Assembly: GCA_012103535.1 (NCBI GenBank)
Contig: WLWQ01000001.1
Location: 62,001 to 126,000 of the forward strand
From: Pseudomonadales bacterium
Lineage (GTDB): Bacteria > Pseudomonadota > Gammaproteobacteria > Pseudomonadales > Pseudohongiellaceae
Direction: 5' to 3'
DNA length: 64,000 nucleotides
The translations under genes and the position numbers were made by a program. Under the pieces are notes generated by a model, which did no database searches, was not told the DNA's origin, and was given only the letters and a program-made list of their open reading frames with translations. Below, one piece after another: positions 35,221 to 43,866 of this stretch (position 1 is the first letter of the stretch; the number at the start of each line of letters is the position of its first letter).

Positions 35221-37212
35221 ATGATTCCTGAGCTAGGACAGTTCTCTCTTATTCTCGCATTCTGCTTAAGTATTTTACTTGGCACCTTGCCAATTATTGG
35301 TGCTGCACGAAACAATGTTTTGTGGATGAGTCTGGCAAGACCTCTCGCTGCGGGAGTCTTTGTTTTTCTCGGTCTCAGTATCGGTATTCTCGCCTACGCT
35401 TTTGCCACCGACGATTTTTCGGTACAAATTGTTGCCGCGCAATCGAATTCGCTTCTACCCATGCACTATAAGCTCACTGCGCTTTGGGGTGGCCACGAAG
35501 GATCTTTTCTATTGTGGACATTCATGCTCTCAGGCTGGATGCTGGCAGTTAGCATTTACAGCAAAAGCATGCCGATTGAGTTTGTTTCCAGAGTACTCGG
35601 CGTGCTCGGCGTACTCTGCGTTGCCTATATACTTTTCATGCTGGCCACGTCGAATCCCTTTATGCGCATCGTGCCTTTGCCACCGGCAGACGGATCAGAT
35701 TTAAATACCGCCTTACAAGATTTTGGATTTATCGTTCATCCTCCTACCTTATACATGGGGTATGTGGGATTTTCTGTCGTCTTTGCTTTTGCCATAGCGG
35801 CCTTACTGAGTGGTCGATTAGATGCGGCATGGGCGCGTTGGTCTCGTCCTTGGGCAAACATCGCCTGGGCTGTGCTCACTATCGGCATTGCCCTGGGTAG
35901 TTGGTGGGCTTATTACGAATTAGGTTGGGGAGGCTGGTGGGCCTGGGATCCAGTGGAGAATCCACCGTTAATTACCTGGCTTTTTGGTACTGCGCTGATT
36001 CACTCTCTAGCGGTCACGGAGAAGCGTGGTGTATTTAAAAGCTGGACCGTACTCCTGGCAATACTCGCCTTCTCTGGAAGTTTACTTGGGACATTCATAA
36101 CCCGTTCGGGGTTACTAACCTCGGTGCATGCTTTTGCGACTGATCCCACCAGAGGCGTCTTCATTCTGGGAATCTTAGGGCTAGCCGTTGGCGGTTCCTT
36201 GTTACTTTATGCCTTTCGCGCCCCATTGATGAAAAGTGAATTTGGATTTGGTTTAGTGTCTAGAGAAGTTTTTCTCCTAACCAATAATGTGTTGTTGGTG
36301 GTAGCCGCCGCCTCGGTATTCCTCGGCACACTGTTTCCAATGGTGTATCAAGCCTTAACCGATGATTTGATTTCAATTGGCCCACCTTACTTTAACTTCA
36401 TATTCGTTCCATTGATGATTATCTTAGTGCTCTTCCTCGGGGTTGGACCTATGAGTCGGTGGAAGCGCACTTCAACCGCTTACTTGTTTCAACAAGTAGC
36501 CAAGTTGGCAATAGCGAGTTTGGTCATCGGCGTTGTGTTGCCACTGCTTGTGCTCTTTGAGTTCTCCCTTGCTGCAACAGTATCTGTTGCATTGGCCGCC
36601 TGGATCGTCTTAACCATGGGCAAAGATATTGCAAACAAAATTGCCAACAAAGACTCCGTCGCAAAAGGTTTGCGTTCCCTTCCTTTGAGTTATTACGGGA
36701 TGCAAACCGCGCATATTGGTGTCGCGATCATGCTAATCGGCATAGGGCTTACCAGTTACTTCAGTTCTGAGCGCAGTGTGTTGTTAAATCCGGGTGAATC
36801 GGTGGAGCTGGGTTCCTACTCATTTCAGTTTGAAGGCAGCGAAGCATTTCGGGGGCCAAACTATATTGGCGACAGAGCCACCTTTCTGGTCAGTAGAAAT
36901 GGAAATTCTCTACCGTCACTTTATCCGGAGCGTCGAATTTATCTCGCCAGCGGGACGCCTTCAACTGAAATGGCGATCGATGCTGGTTTCCTGCGTGATT
37001 TGTTTATTACCCTGGGGGAAGAAAAAGAAGGTGGAGGATGGACTATGACAGTCTATGTAAAACCTTTTATAAGATGGATTTGGTTAGGTTCCATATTTAT
37101 GGCCCTGGGTGGCACTGTAGCAGCATTCGATAAACGCTATCGCAGATTAAGACAACGCAAGTCGGCGCAAGAAAAAGAGCAGCTTGGTGCATTGCAGCCA
37201 ACGGCAACCTAG
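35221..37212 (+). CDS. ccmF: CcmF, cytochrome c heme lyase subunit
   Basis: 663 residues, about 14-15 helices. WWD domain GWGGWWAWDPVENPPLITWL, heme His contacts in HPPTLYMGYVGF and LIHSLAV. The segment after DPVEN reads PPLITW where many homologs have ASFMPW. A periplasmic domain lies near the C-terminus (about 520-615). It attaches heme to the CxxCH site of apocytochromes together with CcmH and CcmI. Confidence 0.97.
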   Translation: MIPELGQFSLILAFCLSILLGTLPIIGAARNNVLWMSLARPLAAGVFVFLGLSIGILAYAFATDDFSVQIVAAQSNSLLPMHYKLTALWGGHEGSFLLWTFMLSGWMLAVSIYSKSMPIEFVSRVLGVLGVLCVAYILFMLATSNPFMRIVPLPPADGSDLNTALQDFGFIVHPPTLYMGYVGFSVVFAFAIAALLSGRLDAAWARWSRPWANIAWAVLTIGIALGSWWAYYELGWGGWWAWDPVENPPLITWLFGTALIHSLAVTEKRGVFKSWTVLLAILAFSGSLLGTFITRSGLLTSVHAFATDPTRGVFILGILGLAVGGSLLLYAFRAPLMKSEFGFGLVSREVFLLTNNVLLVVAAASVFLGTLFPMVYQALTDDLISIGPPYFNFIFVPLMIILVLFLGVGPMSRWKRTSTAYLFQQVAKLAIASLVIGVVLPLLVLFEFSLAATVSVALAAWIVLTMGKDIANKIANKDSVAKGLRSLPLSYYGMQTAHIGVAIMLIGIGLTSYFSSERSVLLNPGESVELGSYSFQFEGSEAFRGPNYIGDRATFLVSRNGNSLPSLYPERRIYLASGTPSTEMAIDAGFLRDLFITLGEEKEGGGWTMTVYVKPFIRWIWLGSIFMALGGTVAAFDKRYRRLRQRKSAQEKEQLGALQPTAT

Positions 37213-37214
37213 TT

Positions 37215-37748
37215 ATGAGTAATTTGAAGTTTTATATTCCAGCGGTAGCTTTTCTAGCCATAGCAGGGTTGTTATGGCGGGGACTCTACTTAGATACTCG
37301 CACATTGCCTTCGATGCTAATCGATAAGCCGATGCCGTCGTTCGCACTTGCCACTGTTGATGGTGAAGCAGTTTCCAATATCGATTTGCCCGATCAAATT
37401 TTCCTGCTTAACGTTTGGGGCAGCTATTGCCTGCCTTGCCTGGTTGAGCATCCAACCTTTATGCGACTCTCCGAAGAAGGTGAAATTCCTGTGGTTGGAG
37501 TCAATTACAAAGACCGCAATGAATTGGCGCAAGATTGGTTAGAAACGAACGGTAATCCATTCTCCTTCAGTATTGAGGATCTCGATGGGCGTTTTGGTAT
37601 CGATCTTGGCGTCTATGGAGCGCCTGAGACTTATCTGGTCGATTCTGACGGCGTCATTCGTTATCGCCATGTCAGTGTGCTCGATGAAACGGTTTGGCAG
37701 GAAGAATTTATTCCCGCGATCACAGAACTGAGAGCGGAATCCAATTAG
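37215..37748 (+). CDS. ccmG: CcmG/DsbE, thiol reductase for apocytochrome c
   Basis: 177 residues. Membrane anchor 8-24, thioredoxin fold with the redox pair Cys72/Cys75 in NVWGSYCLPCLVEHP, and the cis-Pro loop GVYGAPETYLVD. The residue before the first Cys is Tyr where Trp is usual. It keeps apocytochrome cysteines reduced. Confidence 0.95.
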   Translation: MSNLKFYIPAVAFLAIAGLLWRGLYLDTRTLPSMLIDKPMPSFALATVDGEAVSNIDLPDQIFLLNVWGSYCLPCLVEHPTFMRLSEEGEIPVVGVNYKDRNELAQDWLETNGNPFSFSIEDLDGRFGIDLGVYGAPETYLVDSDGVIRYRHVSVLDETVWQEEFIPAITELRAESN

Positions 37749-37773
37749 GTATAGGCAATACCAGACCAAGATT

Positions 37774-38253
37774 ATGATACTTAGATTCAATAGCTGCTTT
37801 TGTGCACTTGCCCTACTGTTTGTCTTAATTTCGAGCGAGCAAACAGTTGCGCAAGTAGATACCTTCGAATTCGATAACGATGTGCAGCAACAACGCTTTC
37901 GAACTCTGTCGGACGAATTGCGCTGCCCCATGTGTCAAAACACAAATCTTAGTGGTTCCACCGGGGGAGTCGCAGAAGATTTGCGGCGGGAAATTCATCG
38001 GATGATTTTGGAGGGTATGTCAGATAGAGAAATCGAGCAGTTTATGTTTGAACGCTACGGTGATTTCATTTTCTATCGACCTCGCTTAACGGCTCAAACC
38101 GTATTACTTTGGTTTGGTCCGATAATTTTCCTGCTAATTGGAGGTCTCGTTGCAAGGAGTGTTTTTCGTCGTGCCAGGGAAGTCGGTGAAACGGAAGTTG
38201 CTCTTAATGATGATCAAAAAGCCCGACTTAACAAACTAGTCGGCAACAAATAG
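37774..38253 (+). CDS. ccmH: CcmH, cytochrome c maturation thiol protein
   Basis: 159 residues. Signal peptide (about 1-26), redox motif Cys51/Cys54 in LRCPMCQNTNL, the ILEGMSDREIEQFMFERYGDF segment, and a C-terminal membrane helix (about 110-130). It is the N-terminal half of E. coli CcmH; the TPR half is the separate ccmI gene that follows. Confidence 0.96.
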   Translation: MILRFNSCFCALALLFVLISSEQTVAQVDTFEFDNDVQQQRFRTLSDELRCPMCQNTNLSGSTGGVAEDLRREIHRMILEGMSDREIEQFMFERYGDFIFYRPRLTAQTVLLWFGPIIFLLIGGLVARSVFRRAREVGETEVALNDDQKARLNKLVGNK

Positions 38254-38274
38254 TTAACTGAGCGAGCATATATT

Positions 38275-39549
38275 TTGTTTTGGATCCTTACAGTTGTTCT
38301 CTTTCTACTAGCGGCGCTATTCGTATTGCTGCCACTCTGGCGCGGCCGCAACAAAGAGAATCGAGATGTCGAACTAAGAAGAGAAGCCAATGTTGCTCTG
38401 TTTCATGAGAGGCAGGAAGATTTCAAACTGGAATTAGCGGCAGGCAACTTGGATCAACAACAATTCGATCAGCTAATCGCAGAACTGCAACACACACTAC
38501 TAAGCGATGTCTCTTCTTTGGAGTCTGCTCAGCAACAAGATTCGAACAAGAAAAAGTCAGATAAAAATCAAAAAGAATCAGCAGAGCAAGAATCTTTCTA
38601 TTCCCTGAATTTCATGGTTCCAGTTGTTCTTGCATTAATGTTTCCAGTTGTTGCGTATGGGCTTTATGACCGCTGGGGCTATCTCAGTGATGTCGAGATG
38701 ATGGATCTGTATCAACGCACTGTCGACAATCGCGATGATCTGGAAGAAGCGCAGGCCCTCATCGTCAGTTTAGGGGAGTCGGTGCAAGAGAATGACGACC
38801 AACCCTGGACCTGGTACTTCCTCGCAGAAAATTTTGCCAACATTGGCATGTTTAACGAAGCCGAAATCGGTTATTTGCGATCAGCCGACTTACTCGAAGA
38901 AACGCCGGAAAAAGCTTTGGTGCTCGGACGGTTTGCTATGGCGATGTACATCAATGCCGACTTACAGTTCACACCTGAAATTCTGGACGTCATCGAACAG
39001 GCCCGAGACATCAATCCGAATGAAATTTCAATCTTGCAGTTATTAGCATCCGATGCCGCTGAAAACCAAAACTATGATGCGGCCATCGAATATTGGCGCC
39101 TACTCATTCAAGCCAATCCGAATTCGGAACAGGCGCAGCAACTTAGAATGAATATCGCGGCTGCCCAGCAAATTATGGCCCAGGAAAATCCTGACGCAGC
39201 AACAGGTCCAATAATTGCGGTGAATGTATCTCTTGCTGAAGGGCTGGAACTTAATGAGAACTTGCGGGTTTTTATTGCTGCTCGCAATGCAGAACGAGAA
39301 GGAGTGCCACCACTGGCAGCTACTACTTTAGTGGTAGGTAATCTACCCATGACTATAAGGTTGGACAACAGTTCAGCGGTGGGTCCATTTAACCTATCGA
39401 CCGCGGAAAATGTCTACGTGTCAGCTCTAGTATCCTATGCTGGAGTTGCAACTCCTCAGGCGGGCGATTACCGGGTCGTTTCTGAAAGCTTCACACACAA
39501 CAATGAGCTTGCTGAAATAAATCTAGTTATCGCCGAACAAGTCGAATAG
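38275..39549 (+). CDS. ccmI: CcmI, TPR-containing cytochrome c biogenesis protein
   Basis: 424 residues, probably from TTG 38275 (no ATG fits the first helix). Helices at 1-19 and about 111-131 flank a charged cytoplasmic loop. TPR repeats follow (about 180-300), then a C-terminal domain with immunoglobulin-like features (ASTLVVGNLP-type region 310-424). It presents apocytochrome c to CcmF/H. It ends the ccm operon. Confidence 0.9.
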   Translation: MFWILTVVLFLLAALFVLLPLWRGRNKENRDVELRREANVALFHERQEDFKLELAAGNLDQQQFDQLIAELQHTLLSDVSSLESAQQQDSNKKKSDKNQKESAEQESFYSLNFMVPVVLALMFPVVAYGLYDRWGYLSDVEMMDLYQRTVDNRDDLEEAQALIVSLGESVQENDDQPWTWYFLAENFANIGMFNEAEIGYLRSADLLEETPEKALVLGRFAMAMYINADLQFTPEILDVIEQARDINPNEISILQLLASDAAENQNYDAAIEYWRLLIQANPNSEQAQQLRMNIAAAQQIMAQENPDAATGPIIAVNVSLAEGLELNENLRVFIAARNAEREGVPPLAATTLVVGNLPMTIRLDNSSAVGPFNLSTAENVYVSALVSYAGVATPQAGDYRVVSESFTHNNELAEINLVIAEQVE

Positions 39550-39579
39550 TAATCGGCGGTATATTCTCTTATTCACACC

Positions 39580-40206
39580 ATGTATTGGACCGAGTTTCTA
39601 ACAATCGCAATTGCGCATCTGTTTGCCGTGGCATCTCCCGGACCAGATTTTGCCGTGGTTTTGCGCCAATGTGTTTCATCTGGCACGCGGGCAGGATTGT
39701 GGACTAGTTTCGGCGTTGGCAGTGGTATTTTGTTGCATGTCACTTACTGTGTGTTGGGAGTTGCAGTGCTTCTTTCGCAATCACCTTCCTTGTTTAATAC
39801 GATGAAGTACCTGGCAGCCTTATATTTGTTATACCTCGGCGTTCAATCTATACGTGAATCTATAAACCAGCCGGCCAATGTTGAACCGACTACTGCTAAC
39901 GTCAGTGTCGAGCCTAAGAAGGCTTTCGTGCTTGGCTTTCTTACTAATGGACTAAATCCCAAGGCGACATTGTTTTTTCTAGCTCTTTTTACTGTCGTCA
40001 TCAGTCCAGAAACACCAACCTCAATGCAGATCGTCTACGGCATTTATCTCGCCATCGCTACCTTCGCCTGGTTTGCCATGTTGTCGAAAGTTCTAGGCAG
40101 AGACAATGTACGTGCCTGGCTACTGCGCGCAGGTGCCTGGTTCGAACGAGGAATGGGCGCAGTATTGATCATTCTGGCTGTACAGATTGCGCTGAATGCA
40201 AGGTAA
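39580..40206 (+). CDS. LysE/RhtB family amino-acid exporter
   Basis: 208 residues, about six helices. The N-terminal family signature is clear (AVASPGPDFAVVLRQCVSSG) with the middle segment FLTNGLNPKATLFFLALFTV. Such proteins export amino acids such as homoserine, threonine or lysine; the substrate cannot be read from the sequence. It is 30 bases after ccmI. Confidence 0.9.
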   Translation: MYWTEFLTIAIAHLFAVASPGPDFAVVLRQCVSSGTRAGLWTSFGVGSGILLHVTYCVLGVAVLLSQSPSLFNTMKYLAALYLLYLGVQSIRESINQPANVEPTTANVSVEPKKAFVLGFLTNGLNPKATLFFLALFTVVISPETPTSMQIVYGIYLAIATFAWFAMLSKVLGRDNVRAWLLRAGAWFERGMGAVLIILAVQIALNAR

Positions 40207-40305
40207 AAAGTTAATGTCTTTCAATAGATTAGGGGACCTAATTCGAGTTTTAGCGTGCATCAATTGGCTAAGGTGAGATATAGTTGAGCTCTTGAGAAAA
40301 TACTA

Positions 40306-41307
40306 ATGTCTGAGCAAGTAAACAAACTAGTAGACAATTTTGGCCGCCACATCGATTACATCAGGTTATCGGTGACGGACCGTTGTGACTTCCGTTGCGT
40401 TTATTGCATGACGGAGGACATGACCTTTTTGCCCAGGTCTGAAATTCTTTCTCTGGAAGAGCTTTACCTGGTGGCGAAAGCATTTACCGAACTAGGCGTA
40501 AAAAAGATTCGACTTACCGGGGGAGAGCCTATGGTAAGAACGGATGTGATGAGCTTAATTGAAAAACTCGGTGCCTTGCCTGGTCTGGAAGAACTCTTGC
40601 TTACGACCAATGGCGCTCAATTAGATAAGTATGCGCCGGCATTAAAATCAGCTGGCGTCAATCGCATAAACATCAGTATCGATAGCCTGGACGCAGAAAG
40701 ATTTAAACGCATCTCAAGAGTCGGGAAACTTGAAAAAGTATTAGCTGGTATTGAGGCTGCACGTGCAGCAGAATTTGATCGGATTCGATTGAATTCAGTC
40801 ATCATGCGTGGCTATAACGAAGATGAAGTAATCCCGCTTACTGAATACGCTCTCGATCGCAATATTGATATTGCCTTTATTGAAGAGATGCCTCTCGGTG
40901 AAGCTTCCGACCATGATCGCGAAGATACGACCTGCAGTAATGAATGGGTTAGAAATGTAATTGAAGAAAAATACGAATTGCTAAACAGCACCGCGAAAAC
41001 CGCCGGACCTTCGCGCTATGTTCAGGTGGTCAATAAACCCAGTTGCATAGGATTTATTTCACCTGTAACTCACAACTTTTGTGAAGATTGTAATCGTGTT
41101 CGAGTAACCGTCGAAGGGCGGCTTCTGCTCTGTCTGGGTAATGAGCATTCCATCGATTTGCGAGACATCTTACGCGACGAAGCTAAGAGCCACGATGATC
41201 TTAAACAAGCGATAGTGGCATCGATGGATATAAAACCGGAACGGCACTATTTCTATGATAAGGACCATGAGCAACCAGTCCGCCTTATGAATATGACCGG
41301 TGGCTAA
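40306..41307 (+). CDS. moaA: MoaA, GTP 3',8-cyclase
   Basis: 333 residues. Radical SAM cluster Cys27/Cys31/Cys34 (DRCDFRCVYC), the SAM-binding LTGGEP motif, a second C-terminal 4Fe-4S site (CIGFISPVTHNFCEDCNR and a later Cys), and the essential C-terminal Gly-Gly (NMTGG). It carries out the first step of molybdenum cofactor synthesis. Its neighbour moaB is 5 bases on. Confidence 0.97.
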   Translation: MSEQVNKLVDNFGRHIDYIRLSVTDRCDFRCVYCMTEDMTFLPRSEILSLEELYLVAKAFTELGVKKIRLTGGEPMVRTDVMSLIEKLGALPGLEELLLTTNGAQLDKYAPALKSAGVNRINISIDSLDAERFKRISRVGKLEKVLAGIEAARAAEFDRIRLNSVIMRGYNEDEVIPLTEYALDRNIDIAFIEEMPLGEASDHDREDTTCSNEWVRNVIEEKYELLNSTAKTAGPSRYVQVVNKPSCIGFISPVTHNFCEDCNRVRVTVEGRLLLCLGNEHSIDLRDILRDEAKSHDDLKQAIVASMDIKPERHYFYDKDHEQPVRLMNMTGG

Positions 41308-41312
41308 GGAAA

Positions 41313-41813
41313 ATGAAGGCGGAGACACCTCTTAGTATCGCAGTTGTCACGGTTTCCGATACTCGCACCGACGAAACAGATAAGTCCGGCAATGTCCTGG
41401 TGGATTTTCTGCAGGGAGCAGGGCACTCACTGCATTCAAAGCAAATCGTTAAAGATGATGTCTATGATCTTAGGGCAATCGTCTCAACTCTAATTGCAGA
41501 TTCTTCGGTCAATGCAATTCTAACCACTGGTGGCACAGGATTTACGCCGAGAGATAATACGCAACAAGCACTGCAACCCTTGTTTGATGTGCACATCGAA
41601 GGTTTTGGAGAATTGTTTCGACAACTCTCTTATGAAGAAATTGGTTCTTCGACCGTGCAATCAAGAGTGTTCGGTGGGCTAGCAAACAGCACCATCGTTT
41701 TTTGTCTGCCGGGTTCTCCGGGTGCCTGTAAGACCGGTTGGGAAAAGATCATCGCTGAGCAATTAGATAGCTCACACAAACCCTGCAACTTCGTCGACAA
41801 ACTAAATATCTAA
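41313..41813 (+). CDS. moaB: MoaB/Mog family molybdopterin protein
   Basis: 166 residues, one MoCF-binding domain (SIAVVTVSDTRTDETDKSGN, AILTTGGTGFTPRDNT, FCLPGSPGACKTGWEKIIAE). Likely adenylates molybdopterin. It is short, with no MoeA part. Confidence 0.93.
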   Translation: MKAETPLSIAVVTVSDTRTDETDKSGNVLVDFLQGAGHSLHSKQIVKDDVYDLRAIVSTLIADSSVNAILTTGGTGFTPRDNTQQALQPLFDVHIEGFGELFRQLSYEEIGSSTVQSRVFGGLANSTIVFCLPGSPGACKTGWEKIIAEQLDSSHKPCNFVDKLNI

Positions 41814-41822
41814 TCCCTTAAT

Positions 41823-42029
41823 TCACGCAGTAATATCGATAGAACCACTGGGTGGTTTTTTGTCTTTGTCTTGCTTTTCAGGAATATTCTGGCGTTTGCG
41901 TTTCAGATTTGAATTCGAGTCTTGAACTTTGTTTTCAAAATTAGTGGTGGCGTTAGTCACATCCAACTTGTCGCCATTCTTGCGGCGCACAGGTACCGGT
42001 CGGATGCTGGGGGGAGGATTGACTTGCAT
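41823..42029 (-). CDS. Small Lys/Pro-rich hypothetical protein
   Basis: 68 residues, highly charged, no membrane segment, with a conserved-looking C-terminus (KKPPSGSIDITA). A GGAG-like ribosome binding site is about 8 bases before the ATG. It converges on moaB with a 9-base gap, and the moaB terminator hairpin lies inside its 3' end. I do not recognise a family; it could also be a chance ORF. Confidence 0.5.
   Translation of the reverse strand: MQVNPPPSIRPVPVRRKNGDKLDVTNATTNFENKVQDSNSNLKRKRQNIPEKQDKDKKPPSGSIDITA
41843..41861 (+). terminator. Rho-independent terminator of moaA-moaB
   Basis: AACCAC-TGG-GTGGTT followed by a run of T (41856-41861), 30 bases after the moaB stop. It is a short but classic hairpin plus U-run on the plus strand. 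It overlaps the last codons of the opposed small ORF. Confidence 0.6.
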
Positions 42030-42195
42030 TTGGCTACTCCACTGCGAGCTTTCAGGGAATAGGTACTACTTATCCTATTAATTGGATGTCAGATAGGCAG
42101 AACGGGCCTGACTGTCTGAATCATTTCAATAGTAAGTATAGGAAGAAAAATCGAGTTTGGAGGGGAAAAAGAGTTTTTAGTGCTGCGGATAGATA

Positions 42196-42231
42196 AACAC
42201 CAGCACCAGGCTGTTTGCTTGGGCTGGTGTT
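42196..42231. repeat. Inverted repeat, possible terminator of the 38-residue ORF
   Basis: AACACCAGC (42196-42204) pairs perfectly with GCTGGTGTT (42223-42231). It lies about 50 bases downstream of the small minus-strand ORF. There is no strong T-run in either direction. Confidence 0.4.
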
Positions 42232-42283
42232 CAGTAGGTACTGCTATTTGAAGGACTTTGCATATTGCCCCCTTCTAGTTGGT

Positions 42284-42400
42284 TTATATCGCGGCGTAAA
42301 CAATCGCGACAGGCACGGCTAGGGCGGCTGCTACTAAGGCAACGCTAACCAAGGTAGCTTCTACGACTGGCCGAGCTTTTCTCATTGCTTTGCTCATCAT
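42284..42400 (-). CDS. 38-residue membrane peptide, unknown
   Basis: The ORF extends further upstream, but the good ribosome binding site (AAGGAG, 5 bases from ATG 42400) marks a 38-residue product. It has a basic N-terminus (MMSKAMRKARP) and a single hydrophobic helix rich in Val and Ala to the C-terminus (LVSVALVAAALAVPVAIVYA). I know no family. Such peptides can be small membrane modulators, toxins or subunits; nothing here decides which. Confidence 0.55.
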   Translation of the reverse strand: MMSKAMRKARPVVEATLVSVALVAAALAVPVAIVYAAI

Positions 42401-42826
42401 AATCTCCTTATTGAATGATTTTTGGGTTAAAAAGTTGATGCGATCGCCATAACACGGCGCGTATGGTAACACAAGATGTCCTTTAAAGTAACACTTTTGA
42501 GTAAAATCGCACATTTGTAATAAAAAGTAGCAAATGTTGATCAATAATTAACCAAATAAAAATAAAATCTATTAATAACAATGAGATATGAAAGTCTTTT
42601 TATTTTTTTTAGTGTCACAATTGATAACACATGAGGCCCATAACGTACTGATTATGATTACTAATTTCTCTAATGCTCAAAAATTCTAAAAACTGTGATT
42701 CATATCACAGTCGTAACTAATGGTAACAGTTACTAAAATCCAAGCAAAAGCCCAGAGGAGGTTTTAAACTTTTAGCATGAGTTGGGTTTTGAAAACTTAG
42801 CAATTGATCGATGACAGGGAGTCGAA
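42401..42826. other. AT-rich gene-free region with regulatory sequences
   Basis: 426 bases between two divergent small ORFs, clearly more AT-rich than the surroundings, with poly-T/poly-A tracts near 42600. It holds the CRP-type box described separately and a short palindrome GTAAC-A-GTTAC (42723-42733). No ORF over 20 codons with a good ribosome binding site is seen. Confidence 0.6.
42694..42709. promoter_or_regulatory. CRP/Vfr-type binding site
   Basis: TGTGATTCATATCACA is TGTGA-N6-TCACA with perfect half-sites, flanked by further symmetry (CTGTGA...TCACAG). It is about 118 bases before the 34-residue ORF and 245 before the HemD-like gene. It could serve transcription in either direction. 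Confidence 0.75.
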
Positions 42827-42931
42827 ATGCAGTTCAAAACAAAATGTGCCACCTGTAATAGCTTGCGCTTAAGCTTCTGTATCGGTCTTTTCTTGGTAGC
42901 TACTATGCTAATTACCGGAATTCACCCATAA
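42827..42931 (+). CDS. 34-residue membrane peptide with CxxC, unknown
   Basis: ATG 42827 has a GGGAG ribosome binding site 6 bases upstream. The product begins MQFKTKCATCNSLR, with a CxxC pair, then a hydrophobic helix (LSFCIGLFLVATMLITGI). It ends 22 bases before the HemD-like gene, so the two could be co-transcribed from the CRP-box region. No family recognised. It is short enough that chance cannot be excluded. Confidence 0.45.
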   Translation: MQFKTKCATCNSLRLSFCIGLFLVATMLITGIHP

Positions 42932-42953
42932 CTCAATTCGCTACAATAGCGGC

Positions 42954-43790
42954 ATGAAAGATAAGAAGCCGCTGCTACAGTCCCCTTTGAATGGCAAAAC
43001 CATCGCTCTCTCTGAGAGCCGTCAGTTAGATGTGCTTGCTGCCCTGTTTGAACGGCGGCAGGCCAGAGTTCTACGAGTACCTCTAGTCACCATTCTCGAT
43101 TCGCCAGACCAGGAAGCAGTGAGTAAATGGTTGCGTTGCTTTATCGAGGAGCCGCCGGGGATTTTGGTATTACTTACCGGTGAAGGCTTGCGTCGCTTAG
43201 TGGCGGCCGCAGACCGTAGCGGCATTCGGCAACAGTTCATTGCAGTGCTTGCAGATGTAGTAAAGGTTTGCCGCGGTCCTAAACCAGGGAGGGCATTAAA
43301 AGAAATCGGATTGGACGCAAACCTAGTTGGAACCACGCCCACAACCGAAGGAATAATCGAATCCCTGAAGTCATTGCAATTAAGCGGTGCTGTTGTTGCA
43401 GTTCAGCTTTATGGGATGGAGCCAAATTTGCCACTCATAGAGTTTTTGGAAAACGCTAATGTCGGTGTAATTCATAGGGTCGCACCTTATATTTATGCGG
43501 CGGACAGTGATGCCGAACAAGTGAAGCAGCTAATCGCACAATTACAGAAAGGTGAAGTTGATCTACTTGCCTTTACCAGTAAATCCCAGGTTAAAAGATT
43601 GTTTTCTGTAGCAGCGGAGCATGATTTGCAGGAGGCGCTTAATGCGGGACTAGCTACAACCCCAGTTGCTGCAATTGGTCCCGTAGTGGAGCGAGAACTG
43701 ATTAAGTTCAATGTGAAAGTAAGTGTCACGCCAGATTCCCAATATTTCATGAAGCCTCTTGTTCGTGCCGCAGAATCGCTCTTTAGCTAA
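42954..43790 (+). CDS. HemD-like uroporphyrinogen-III synthase family protein
   Basis: 278 residues with the two-lobed HEM4 fold: LNGKTIALSESRQLDVLAAL at the start, a GILVLLTGEGLRRLV segment and a second half with DLLAFTSKSQVKRLF and TPVAAIGPVVERELIKFNVK. It resembles the stand-alone HemD paralogs found beside nitrate assimilation or other tetrapyrrole genes more than the housekeeping hemD of hemCDXY, which is not near here. It probably cyclises hydroxymethylbilane. Confidence 0.8.
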   Translation: MKDKKPLLQSPLNGKTIALSESRQLDVLAALFERRQARVLRVPLVTILDSPDQEAVSKWLRCFIEEPPGILVLLTGEGLRRLVAAADRSGIRQQFIAVLADVVKVCRGPKPGRALKEIGLDANLVGTTPTTEGIIESLKSLQLSGAVVAVQLYGMEPNLPLIEFLENANVGVIHRVAPYIYAADSDAEQVKQLIAQLQKGEVDLLAFTSKSQVKRLFSVAAEHDLQEALNAGLATTPVAAIGPVVERELIKFNVKVSVTPDSQYFMKPLVRAAESLFS

Positions 43791-43866
43791 GATATTCGAT
43801 CGACTAGTTTCCTGGCGTAGCAGCCGTTAGAATTGCACGCTTTCCTGCGAAATCGAGACTGACTTA

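Noticed and set aside
42535-42548. FNR/ANR box around TTGATCAA
   Set aside because: The two half-sites overlap without the required four-base spacer.
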